Source: Cyclobacteriaceae bacterium (GTDB lineage: Bacteria; Bacteroidota; Bacteroidia; Cytophagales; Cyclobacteriaceae). From it: a stretch of 64,000 nucleotides of DNA. Below, piece after piece: positions 35,254-42,751 of the stretch. Each line of letters opens with the position of its first letter. Position 1 is the first letter of the stretch. The notes under the pieces are model-generated. The model made no database searches and was not told the DNA's origin. It saw only the letters and a list, made by a program, of their open reading frames with translations. The translations under genes and the position numbers were made by a program. Location: assembly GCA_020832305.1 (NCBI GenBank), contig JAFIEV010000007.1, forward strand, positions 63,745 to 127,744. Direction: 5' to 3'.

Positions 35254-37383
35254 ATGCTCAGTTTTAGAAGCGAACTTGAAAACATTGAAAATCCAATAGT
35301 TCAGCATGATATAGTAGACCTTGCTGAAAAAATTTCCCGATTTAAAAACCTGCAGATAGACCAGGAAAAATTCAGAAGCATTCGTCTTGCCCGCGGCATA
35401 TATGGTCAACGTCAGCCGGGTGTACAGATGATTCGCATCAAAATTCCCTATGGAAAAATTAGCACAAAACAATTGGTTCACATAGCCGACCTCAGCGATG
35501 AGTATGCAAGTGGCGTATTACATGCCACCACACGACAGGATATACAAATTCATTATGTGAGCCTTGACCATACGCCTGAATTATGGGCAAAACTCGAACG
35601 AGAAAAAATCACCCTTCGCGAGGCATGTGGAAATACTGTTCGTAACATTACCGCCTCCGAAAAAGCAGGCATAGATCCTGAGGAACCTTTTGATGTAGCT
35701 CCTTATGCACAGGAATCCTTTGAGTACTTTTTAAGAAATCCTGTTTGCCAGGAGATGGGAAGAAAGTTTAAAATTGCTTTTTCTTCAAGTGATCGGGATT
35801 CTGCCTATACATTCATTCATGATCTTGGCTTTATACCACAGATAAAGGATGGAAAAAGAGGTTTCAAGGTACTTATTGGTGGTGGCCTGGGCGCTCAACC
35901 TTTTCTGGCCCTGACAGCCTATGAGTTTTTAGAAGAAGACCTCCTCATTCCATTTACTGAAGCCGTCCTCAGGGTTTTTGACCGATATGGTGAAAGAGCC
36001 CGAAGACATAAAGCAAGATTGAAATTTCTATTGGCAGATGTTGGTTTAGAAGAATTGCTGCGCCTTGTAGATGAAGAGTGGACATCATTGAGTCACAAGC
36101 GTTACCAAATTGATACAGATGCTTTGAAACAACCCGATCCTCTACCCGAAGGCAAATTATATCCTATACAAAATACCAACGATCAAGCCGGATACAACCT
36201 ATGGTTACAAACCAATGTAACTGAGCAAAAACAGAAAGGATTTTATTCCGTTGGGATACGTCTGCCGAACGGAAACCTCCGCTCACTTGATGCAAGGTCA
36301 CTGGCAGAGGTTGTAAAAGAATATGCGGCAGATGAGCTGCGTATAACCATAAACCAGGGATATTTACTGAAATTTGTAAGGCCTGAAGCACTTCCCGGTT
36401 TATACGAATCATTAAAAAAACTTGGATTGGCAGAACCGGGCTTTAACAGTGCTGCTGACATCACTTCCTGCCCTGGAACAGATACATGTAATCTGGGAAT
36501 TTCTTCAAGCACGGGCATAGCTACAGCCCTGGAGGAAGTAATACGAACTGAATACCCGGATCTTGTAAAAAACAGTGATATAAAAATTAAAATAAGTGGC
36601 TGCCCTAATTCATGCGGACAGCATGGTATGGCTTCCATTGGTTTTCACGGAAGCTCCCTTAAAAATAAAACCCTTGTGTTGCCTGCTTTACAGGTACTGT
36701 TGGGGGGTGGTGTAGATGCTTCAGGAAATGGCAGAATTGCTGAGAAAGTGACCAAGATACCCAGCAAAAGAGGTCCGCAGGCTTTGAGAATTTTATTGGA
36801 TGATTATGAAGCAAACGCGCTGACAGGTGAGTATTACAAAGATTATTTTACAAGGCAGGGAAAAATGTATTTCTATAACCTACTCAAGCCGGTTACAGAC
36901 CTTAGCACATTAATTCAGAATGATTATATTGACTGGAAGCAAGAAGTGCCTTTTGCTGTTGAAACGGCAGTCGGTGAGTGTGCCGGGGTAATAATTGACC
37001 TGGTTGCGACACTGCTTTACGATACAGAAGAAAAATCAGTTTGGGCAGCCGCATCCCTGGAAGCAGGTGCGTGGAGCGATGCTATTTATCACAGCTATAA
37101 CGTATTCATTACGGCCGCAAAAGCGTATTTGCTCACAGAAGATGTGAAAAACAATACCCAGGCAGCAATACTACGCGACTTCGACAGACTCTTTACACAA
37201 GAGGGAAAATTTCAGTTTAAGGAAGGAAGTTTTACAGAACATGTACTGAGGATAAATAAAAATGAACCTGAAGAATCTTTTGCCAAAAAATATTTTTCTG
37301 ATGCACTCATCTTTTTGGAAAAAATAAAAGCCGAACGTAACGCTGAGCATATTTCAAACTCTTTAACAGCCCAGTCATCATGA
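35254..37383 (+). CDS. Sulfite reductase (siroheme, 4Fe-4S) with C-terminal HEPN-like domain
   Basis: A 709-residue protein. The first ~555 residues form a nitrite/sulfite reductase: 'GIYGQRQPGVQMIRIKIPYG', 'ATTRQDIQIHYV', 'REACGNTVRNITAS', and the 4Fe-4S/siroheme cysteines in 'TSCPGTDTCNLGISSSTG' and 'ISGCPNSCGQHG' (CX5C and CX3C). The last ~140 residues ('GECAGVIIDLVATLL', 'AGAWSDAIYHSYNVFITAAKAYLL', 'SYADALIFLEKI'-like end) are helical and resemble HEPN domains. It should reduce sulfite to sulfide for cysteine synthesis, since siroheme and PAPS/APS reductase genes follow. The next gene overlaps it by 4 bases. Nitrite reduction is the alternative, but the context argues for sulfite. Confidence 0.9.
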   Translation: MLSFRSELENIENPIVQHDIVDLAEKISRFKNLQIDQEKFRSIRLARGIYGQRQPGVQMIRIKIPYGKISTKQLVHIADLSDEYASGVLHATTRQDIQIHYVSLDHTPELWAKLEREKITLREACGNTVRNITASEKAGIDPEEPFDVAPYAQESFEYFLRNPVCQEMGRKFKIAFSSSDRDSAYTFIHDLGFIPQIKDGKRGFKVLIGGGLGAQPFLALTAYEFLEEDLLIPFTEAVLRVFDRYGERARRHKARLKFLLADVGLEELLRLVDEEWTSLSHKRYQIDTDALKQPDPLPEGKLYPIQNTNDQAGYNLWLQTNVTEQKQKGFYSVGIRLPNGNLRSLDARSLAEVVKEYAADELRITINQGYLLKFVRPEALPGLYESLKKLGLAEPGFNSAADITSCPGTDTCNLGISSSTGIATALEEVIRTEYPDLVKNSDIKIKISGCPNSCGQHGMASIGFHGSSLKNKTLVLPALQVLLGGGVDASGNGRIAEKVTKIPSKRGPQALRILLDDYEANALTGEYYKDYFTRQGKMYFYNLLKPVTDLSTLIQNDYIDWKQEVPFAVETAVGECAGVIIDLVATLLYDTEEKSVWAAASLEAGAWSDAIYHSYNVFITAAKAYLLTEDVKNNTQAAILRDFDRLFTQEGKFQFKEGSFTEHVLRINKNEPEESFAKKYFSDALIFLEKIKAERNAEHISNSLTAQSS

Positions 37384-38174
37384 ATGCAAATGCAATAATA
37401 CCCAGGGTGAGTTTGGTGGGGGCAGGTCCCGGTGATCCGGAGCTGATCACCCTCAAGGCCATTAAGACCATACAAAGGGCTGATGTAATATTATATGATG
37501 CCCTCATCAATGATGAAATACTTGATTATGCTCCACAAAATTGTGAGAAAATCTATGTAGGTAAACGTGCCGGGCGTCATAGTTTGCCCCAGGAAGAAAT
37601 TAACCAACTCTTGGTGGAATATGCCTTCACAATGGGGCATGTTGTAAGGCTTAAAGGTGGCGATCCCTTTGTTTTCGGAAGAGGCCATGAAGAAATGACT
37701 TATGCAGAAAGCTTTGGCATACCAGTAGATATTGTGCCGGGGATCAGCAGCGCTATAGCTGTACCTGAACTTTGCAAAGTGCCACTTACCTCCAGAGGTC
37801 TGAGTGAAAGCTTTTGGGTAGTGACCGGTACCACAAAGAATGGTCAAGTCTCAGACGACTTATACCATGCAGCCAGATCCAACGCTACTGTGGTCATTTT
37901 AATGGGCATGAACAAGCTTCAAGAAATTGCAAAAATATTTGCCCGTGAAGGCAAGGAAGATAAACCTGTAGCAATCGTTCAAAACGGAAGCCTCCCCCGG
38001 CAAAAGGTCGGGGTGGGTACCGTTTCTACCATTGCAGAGATAGTAAAAGAAAAAAAACTGGGAAGCCCGGCCATCATTATTATAGGTGATGTTGTACAGG
38101 TCCTGGCCGAAAAAGTATTTATCGACAAAACTAAAGAATCATGGACGGAAACACTCTCTTCCCGATATTTTTAA
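37380..38174 (+). CDS. cobA: Uroporphyrinogen-III C-methyltransferase
   Basis: A 264-residue SAM-dependent methyltransferase. Typical motifs: 'VSLVGAGPGDPELITLKAIKTIQRADVILYDALI', 'GKRAGRHSLPQEEINQLL', 'VVRLKGGDPFVFGRGHEE', 'VPGISSAIAVPELCKVPLTSRG'. It makes precorrin-2 from uroporphyrinogen III, the first step toward siroheme, the cofactor of the reductase encoded just upstream. It starts within the ATGA stop/start overlap with that gene and overlaps the next gene by 34 bases. Confidence 0.95.
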   Translation: MNANAIIPRVSLVGAGPGDPELITLKAIKTIQRADVILYDALINDEILDYAPQNCEKIYVGKRAGRHSLPQEEINQLLVEYAFTMGHVVRLKGGDPFVFGRGHEEMTYAESFGIPVDIVPGISSAIAVPELCKVPLTSRGLSESFWVVTGTTKNGQVSDDLYHAARSNATVVILMGMNKLQEIAKIFAREGKEDKPVAIVQNGSLPRQKVGVGTVSTIAEIVKEKKLGSPAIIIIGDVVQVLAEKVFIDKTKESWTETLSSRYF

Positions 38175-38767
38175 AACCCGACCAGATCAATACCCTGATT
38201 GTTGGTGGTGGCTTTGTAGGCTACGAAAAACTCAGTGCCATCATCAACAACAACCCATTGGCGCGTATAACGCTGGTAGCCGACTACATCAGTGATGATG
38301 TGGAAACCATGGCTACCAACTCGCCCAATGTTAAATTGATTAAACGGAAGTTTTTCATCACCGATCTCAAAGGGCAGCGTCTTGTGATTTTGGCAACAAA
38401 TGACAGACCCCTTAATGAAAGAATAGCCAAATTTGCAAGACGCGAAGGAATTCTTGTAAACGTTGCCGACACACCTGACCTCTGCGACTTTTATCTGGGA
38501 TCCATCGTCAAAAAAGGTGACCTTAAAATTGCCATTTCGACCAACGGTAAATCTCCTACCTTGGCCAAAAGAATCAGAATGTACTTCGAAGAAGCCATTC
38601 CCGACTCCATCCAATCCGTTATGGATCAATTGCAGATATTGAGATCAAGATTAAAAGGAGATTTTGCCTTTAAGGTAGAGGCACTGAATAAACTAACTGA
38701 AACTCTAACCTACCAAAATAAAGTAGATGATCATGAGCAATTTTTTGATGCCAAGCAGCCAGTCTGA
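38141..38767 (+). CDS. Precorrin-2 dehydrogenase / sirohydrochlorin ferrochelatase (siroheme synthase N-domain)
   Basis: A 208-residue protein matching the CysG N-terminal half only. The NAD-binding site is 'TLIVGGGFVGYEKLSAI' near residue 18, followed by 'LVILATNDRPLNERIAKFAR', 'LVNVADTPDLCDFYLGSIVKKGDLKIAISTNGKSPTLAKRIR', with the conserved Asp of the Met8p/CysG family. It oxidises precorrin-2 and inserts iron to give siroheme. The methyltransferase half is the separate upstream gene, so CysG is split here. It overlaps the next gene by about 40 bases. Confidence 0.92.
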   Translation: MDGNTLFPIFLKPDQINTLIVGGGFVGYEKLSAIINNNPLARITLVADYISDDVETMATNSPNVKLIKRKFFITDLKGQRLVILATNDRPLNERIAKFARREGILVNVADTPDLCDFYLGSIVKKGDLKIAISTNGKSPTLAKRIRMYFEEAIPDSIQSVMDQLQILRSRLKGDFAFKVEALNKLTETLTYQNKVDDHEQFFDAKQPV

Positions 38768-39452
38768 ACCTTCAGAATCGAGAAATCTGATTAACCAGGA
38801 AGATTTAGACAGACTGAATAAAAAGTATAAAAATTTAAAACCAGAAGCACGGATTCGTGAATTATTCAACGACTTTGATCCTGCTGATGTGATGTTTACC
38901 TCCTCATTTGGCACAACAGGTGTTTTTATGCTTCATCTTTTCACCAAACAACACATAAAACACCCGGTACATTTTATTGATACATCATTTCATTTTGAAG
39001 AAACCATTGATTATAAAGAAAAACTTACTAACTTGATGGCTCTAAATGTAATTGATGTTAAACCATCAAAGACAGAAGCAGAAAAGCAATATCCGAATGA
39101 TTTGTGGAAAATAGACCCGGATCTTTGCTGCAAAATACATAAAAACGCTCCCTTTGAAAAAGTGAAATCCAATTATAAGGTTTGGATATCCGGACTTATG
39201 TCCTGGCAAAGCGAGCATAGAAAGAAGTTGAATATTTTTGAATTCACCAAAGGCATTTTAAAATTTCATCCCATACTGGATGTGTTAGAAAAGGATGCCT
39301 ATGAATATATAAGGGTACATAATTTGCCAGAACATCCGCTTAAGCCACTTGGATATGAATCCATTGGATGTAAGCATTGTACCATAAAAGGTGTGAAACG
39401 CAAAGGAAGGTGGCCCAGCCAGACTAAAACAGAATGCGGGCTGCACCTGTAA
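38727..39452 (+). CDS. cysH: APS/PAPS reductase (iron-sulfur type)
   Basis: A 241-residue adenylyl-sulfate reductase family protein: 'MFTSSFGTTGVFMLHLF' (P-loop-like), 'HFIDTSFHFEETIDYKE', 'CCKIHKNAPFEKV', 'VWISGLMSWQSEHRK', 'GCKHCT' and the terminal 'TECGLH' catalytic Cys. The CC and CxxC pairs mark the 4Fe-4S type, which usually reduces APS rather than PAPS. It makes sulfite for the reductase at the front of the operon. ATP sulfurylase genes are not in the window. An ATG at 38733 is an equally possible start. Confidence 0.92.
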   Translation: MIMSNFLMPSSQSEPSESRNLINQEDLDRLNKKYKNLKPEARIRELFNDFDPADVMFTSSFGTTGVFMLHLFTKQHIKHPVHFIDTSFHFEETIDYKEKLTNLMALNVIDVKPSKTEAEKQYPNDLWKIDPDLCCKIHKNAPFEKVKSNYKVWISGLMSWQSEHRKKLNIFEFTKGILKFHPILDVLEKDAYEYIRVHNLPEHPLKPLGYESIGCKHCTIKGVKRKGRWPSQTKTECGLHL

Positions 39453-39560
39453 CGATATAAGACAGAAAGCAGGATACCTATTTGGGTTGAATCAGAATTA
39501 GTTAGTTAGTTAGAATTAAGATTTAATTTGAAACTGTACCCATGCTTACCTGTCTTATGC

Positions 39561-39582
39561 GATCAGATTATATGATCTGATC
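39561..39582. terminator. Inverted repeat between convergent genes
   Basis: A perfect 8-bp stem GATCAGAT / ATCTGATC with a 6-base loop lies between the convergent cysH and glycosyltransferase genes. There is no strong T run on either strand, so termination is a guess. A second, longer imperfect stem (39607-39635) surrounds the stop codon of the glycosyltransferase gene. Confidence 0.4.
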
Positions 39583-39618
39583 ATTCCTCTTCAAATAAGG
39601 TAAGGTAAGCAAGGCGGT

Positions 39619-40824
39619 CTATGGCCGTCTTGCTTCATCCTTGACATTTTGTAGGCATAGCGTTTGAATAAAATCAACCCAGGCTTTGCTCACTACTTCT
39701 GAAGAAAATTTTTGAACAGATAAACTCAATGCATTTTTTTGCATCCCCAAAATCATATCCGGGCTTTTTAAAACCTCTCTTATCCTCATCACAAATTCTT
39801 CAGGCTTTGCGGGATCTGAATATATTCCAATCCTTTCGACTTCTACCAATTTTCTGATCCACCCTGAAAAATTTATAATAACCGACTTGCCAGCGGCCAT
39901 CGCATCAAAGAATTTGTTTGGACTTCCACTCCACAATAGGGGGAAAGATGCAAATGAAACATAAACAAATTGACTTCTGGATAAAAGATAAGCGTATTCG
40001 CTCCTGGTAAGTAAACCCGTAAACAAAAGATTATTTAATCTCATATCCTTTGCCAGCCTGAGGAGACGTTGTTTTTCCGAACCTTCACCTGCAACCACAA
40101 AATACAATGGCAAACGAGCTTGCATGCTTAGGCAGGCCACATCTAATAAAAATTCCAAATGGTTCGCTTTCCCGATAGCGCCAGTATAGGAAATGATTGT
40201 GCGCTTTTCAGGCAATAAATCATCTGTCTTTTGATCATACCACTCCTTTTGATAAAAATTGACATCTCCCATATTGGTAAAAACCACTGTCTGTATATTT
40301 TTAAACCTTTGAGAAATGTTTTGTGCAATTTCAGGGGAAAGGCAAACCACCGCCTCAGCATTTTTGCAGATGATAGCTTCAGCCCATTGTAAAATTTTGA
40401 TTAAGAAAAGATTTTTCAAAATTCCCATCTCAATGGGAACTCCGGGCCACAGATCCCGCACTTCAAATAGATATTTCTGGCGTCTTATGAATTTCAATAA
40501 AACAGCAATTACACCTACACTTAATGGAGTAGAAGATGCATATACCATATCTGCTTTCCCCAATGCTATCGCTTTAGAAGCAGCAAGAAACATAAAAGAT
40601 AAAAATGCTATGCTTCTTCTGTAGTAATTCATCTTTTGGTCATACCGAACAGGCAGATAGTGCACATATACACCATCATTTGTAATTTGCTTTTTATAGT
40701 CCCCAGCAGTAATAATATGCACCTCCCAACCTGCTCTTGATAAATAATTAGTCAGATGTGCCGACCGATGCGGCCCCGGCTCATTAAGGGTTTTATAATA
40801 TTGGTGTATATAAATCAACTTCAT
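39619..40824 (-). CDS. Glycosyltransferase family 4 protein (WbuB-like)
   Basis: A 401-residue GT-B protein with 'IYIHQYYKTLNEPGPHRSAHLTNYLSRAGWEVHIITAG' at the start (typical of WbuB/WcaI-type transferases), 'LFEVRDLWPGVPIEMG' in the middle, 'ISYTGAIGKANHLEFLLDVA' opening the second domain and 'SGSPNKFFDAMAAGKSVIINFSGWIRKLVE', where the nucleotide-sugar is bound. It should transfer a sugar during surface polysaccharide synthesis. It stands alone, divergent from the sugar isomerase gene. Confidence 0.88.
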   Translation of the reverse strand: MKLIYIHQYYKTLNEPGPHRSAHLTNYLSRAGWEVHIITAGDYKKQITNDGVYVHYLPVRYDQKMNYYRRSIAFLSFMFLAASKAIALGKADMVYASSTPLSVGVIAVLLKFIRRQKYLFEVRDLWPGVPIEMGILKNLFLIKILQWAEAIICKNAEAVVCLSPEIAQNISQRFKNIQTVVFTNMGDVNFYQKEWYDQKTDDLLPEKRTIISYTGAIGKANHLEFLLDVACLSMQARLPLYFVVAGEGSEKQRLLRLAKDMRLNNLLFTGLLTRSEYAYLLSRSQFVYVSFASFPLLWSGSPNKFFDAMAAGKSVIINFSGWIRKLVEVERIGIYSDPAKPEEFVMRIREVLKSPDMILGMQKNALSLSVQKFSSEVVSKAWVDFIQTLCLQNVKDEARRP

Positions 40825-40879
40825 AAATTGCCAATTATCGGGTATCGCTTCAAAGCATCCTCACAATCCAAAATCACAA

Positions 40880-40910
40880 GTTGTAAATTTTTGCTAAAAG
40901 TGTAAATTTG
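40880..40910 (+). promoter_or_regulatory. Promoter of the sugar isomerase gene
   Basis: GTTG at 40880-40883 and a perfect TAnnTTTG box (TAAATTTG) at 40903-40910, spaced by 19 bases. It puts the start of transcription near 40917 and so favours the ATG at 40968 as translation start. Confidence 0.6.
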
Positions 40911-40967
40911 TCACATACTTATTTTTTTAAACTCATTTACCAGATTCATCATTCTAATATAAATAAC

Positions 40968-41876
40968 ATGAACACATCAAGAAGAGGATTTCTGAAAAAA
41001 GGTGTAATGGCCGTTGCCGGTACTTCTATTGCCGGTAAGATATTGGCCGCACAAGCACAAAAAAAGGATGTGCTCGCTGTACAGCTGTACTGTGTACGGG
41101 AGGATATGCGCAAAGATCCATTGGGTTCTTTGACAAAGCTTGCGAATATGGGCTATAAAAATGTAGAACATGCCAACTATGTAAACCATAAGTTCTATGG
41201 CTACACAGCCCAGGAGTTTAAAAAAGTATTGAATGACCTGGGGCTTAGCATGCCTTCAGGCCATACAGTACTGGGTATGCAGCATTGGGATGAAAGTAAA
41301 AAAGACTTCACAGACGAATGGAAAAAGTTGGTCGAAGATGCTGCCTATATGGGACAAAAATTTGTAGTTAGTCCTTATATGGACGGCAACATCCGAAAAG
41401 ATTATGATAAGCTTCTGAACTTTATGGAAATCTTTAATAAATGCGGTGAGCTATGTCAGAGATATGATATGAAATACGGATATCACAATCATGACTTTGA
41501 ATTCAGCGAAAAACTTAATGGACAAACGCTTTTTGATATTATCATGAAAAACACGGATGCCGATAAGGTGGTTATTCAGCTTGACATGGGGAATATGTAC
41601 ATTGCCGGTGCACTGGCAAAAGATATCCTGAAACAATATCCCGGTCGTTTTGATACCATTCACATAAAAGATATGATCAAAAATCCCGAAGGAAAGTTCG
41701 AAAGCACGATTATTGGCAAGGGGGTTGTTGGCAGTCGTGAGGTCACCAAACTCTCTGGTAAAACAGGAGGTTCCTGGCTTTATATCATCGAACAGGAGGC
41801 TTATCAGGGAAAAGAACCCATGGAGTGTATGCGTGAGAATCTGGCTGCCGCTAAAAAATGGGGATTTAAAGCCTGA
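40968..41876 (+). CDS. Secreted sugar phosphate isomerase/epimerase (TIM barrel)
   Basis: From the ATG at 40968 the protein has 302 residues and opens with a Tat-like signal (SRRGFLKKGVMAVAGTSIAG). The AP-endonuclease-2 TIM barrel follows with 'AVQLYCVREDMRKDP', 'YGYHNHDFEF', 'VIQLDMGNMYIAG' and 'FDTIHIKDM', which give the His/Asp/Glu metal ligands. Many such periplasmic proteins in Bacteroidota are annotated only as isomerase/epimerase or as part of 3-keto-sugar metabolism. The substrate is unknown. A terminator follows. Confidence 0.88.
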   Translation: MNTSRRGFLKKGVMAVAGTSIAGKILAAQAQKKDVLAVQLYCVREDMRKDPLGSLTKLANMGYKNVEHANYVNHKFYGYTAQEFKKVLNDLGLSMPSGHTVLGMQHWDESKKDFTDEWKKLVEDAAYMGQKFVVSPYMDGNIRKDYDKLLNFMEIFNKCGELCQRYDMKYGYHNHDFEFSEKLNGQTLFDIIMKNTDADKVVIQLDMGNMYIAGALAKDILKQYPGRFDTIHIKDMIKNPEGKFESTIIGKGVVGSREVTKLSGKTGGSWLYIIEQEAYQGKEPMECMRENLAAAKKWGFKA

Positions 41877-41900
41877 AATTTTTCATCCATTCGATTTTTT

Positions 41901-41928
41901 AAAAGCTACCTTTATGGTAGCTTTTTTT
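41901..41928 (+). terminator. Rho-independent terminator after the isomerase gene
   Basis: A perfect 10-bp stem AAAAGCTACC / GGTAGCTTTT with a 5-base loop and seven T residues. The A-rich left side may also serve the convergent comB gene. Confidence 0.9.
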
Positions 41929-41951
41929 GTTACCCAAGACTATGCCTCACT

Positions 41952-42680
41952 TCAATAGTTATGAGATTCAGCAATCAGCTCCCCATTTTTCAAAACGGGC
42001 ACTACCCGACACGAGTCTACCCCGGTACTGTATAAATAATCTTCTTCTGTAAGTAAATGCTTTAACCTTATCCGGTGGGATGCTTTTCTCAAATATCCAC
42101 TTACATCGTGTCTGGCAGGTTTCCAGAGATCAATGGCCGCTTTAGCACTGTCACATTCAGTTTCGTAACCAGCGTGGTCTATAAGTAAATGAGCCAGCGC
42201 TCCGGAAAAAATTGTATCTTCAAGATTAAACAGATTTTTCCATCCAGCACATAATATCAAAATGTCATTCTTCCGCTGCTTCAGACAGGCAAATAAAGCA
42301 TTTAGATTTACCAAGGCCCCAACGTACACTTTCTGACTATTACCTGCAGCCAGCTGTATTACTTTTGTTCCATTGGTTGTAGAAAAAACCACCTTGGCTC
42401 CTTTGAGGTCTTCGCGGAAGAAATCCGAAGGAGAGTTTCCTAAATCAGCAAAATCCAATACACTCCCCCCCCTTTCACAGGCAACTTTGTAACCTGATTG
42501 ACGATATTCCCTTGCCTCTTCCAGACCAGCAACGGGTATAACGGCCTCTATACCGTAATGCAGGGCAGCACAAATACTGGTACTAGCCCTGAAAACATCG
42601 GTTACCACTGCATCAAAACCTGATTTTAAAAGCCGGTAATCATATAAAGCCGGAGAAAAGCAAACTTCAACTTTTGGCAT
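41952..42680 (-). CDS. comB: 2-phosphosulfolactate phosphatase family protein (ComB)
   Basis: A 242-residue protein with the ComB signatures 'VVTDVFRASTSICAAL', 'GYKVACERGGSVLDFADLGNSPSDFF', 'VVFSTTNGTKVI', 'VYVGALVNLNALFACL', 'ILCAGWKNLFNLEDTIFSGAL' and 'DSCRVVPVLKNGEL'. ComB removes phosphate from 2-phosphosulfolactate to give sulfolactate, a coenzyme M precursor in archaea and an intermediate of sulfonate pathways in bacteria. No other sulfonate genes are adjacent; sulfonolipid synthesis, known in many Cytophagales, is a possible destination. Confidence 0.9.
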   Translation of the reverse strand: MPKVEVCFSPALYDYRLLKSGFDAVVTDVFRASTSICAALHYGIEAVIPVAGLEEAREYRQSGYKVACERGGSVLDFADLGNSPSDFFREDLKGAKVVFSTTNGTKVIQLAAGNSQKVYVGALVNLNALFACLKQRKNDILILCAGWKNLFNLEDTIFSGALAHLLIDHAGYETECDSAKAAIDLWKPARHDVSGYLRKASHRIRLKHLLTEEDYLYSTGVDSCRVVPVLKNGELIAESHNY

Positions 42681-42751
42681 ATTTTTGAAATTTTATGCAA
42701 TTATGCCACATCAATAGGTTTGATTCCAAATATCAGCTTAAAAATAAAAGA

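Noticed and set aside
39498..39513. Four tandem TTAG repeats between cysH and the glycosyltransferase gene
   Set aside because: Too short to suggest phase variation, and it lies in a convergent, non-promoter spacer.
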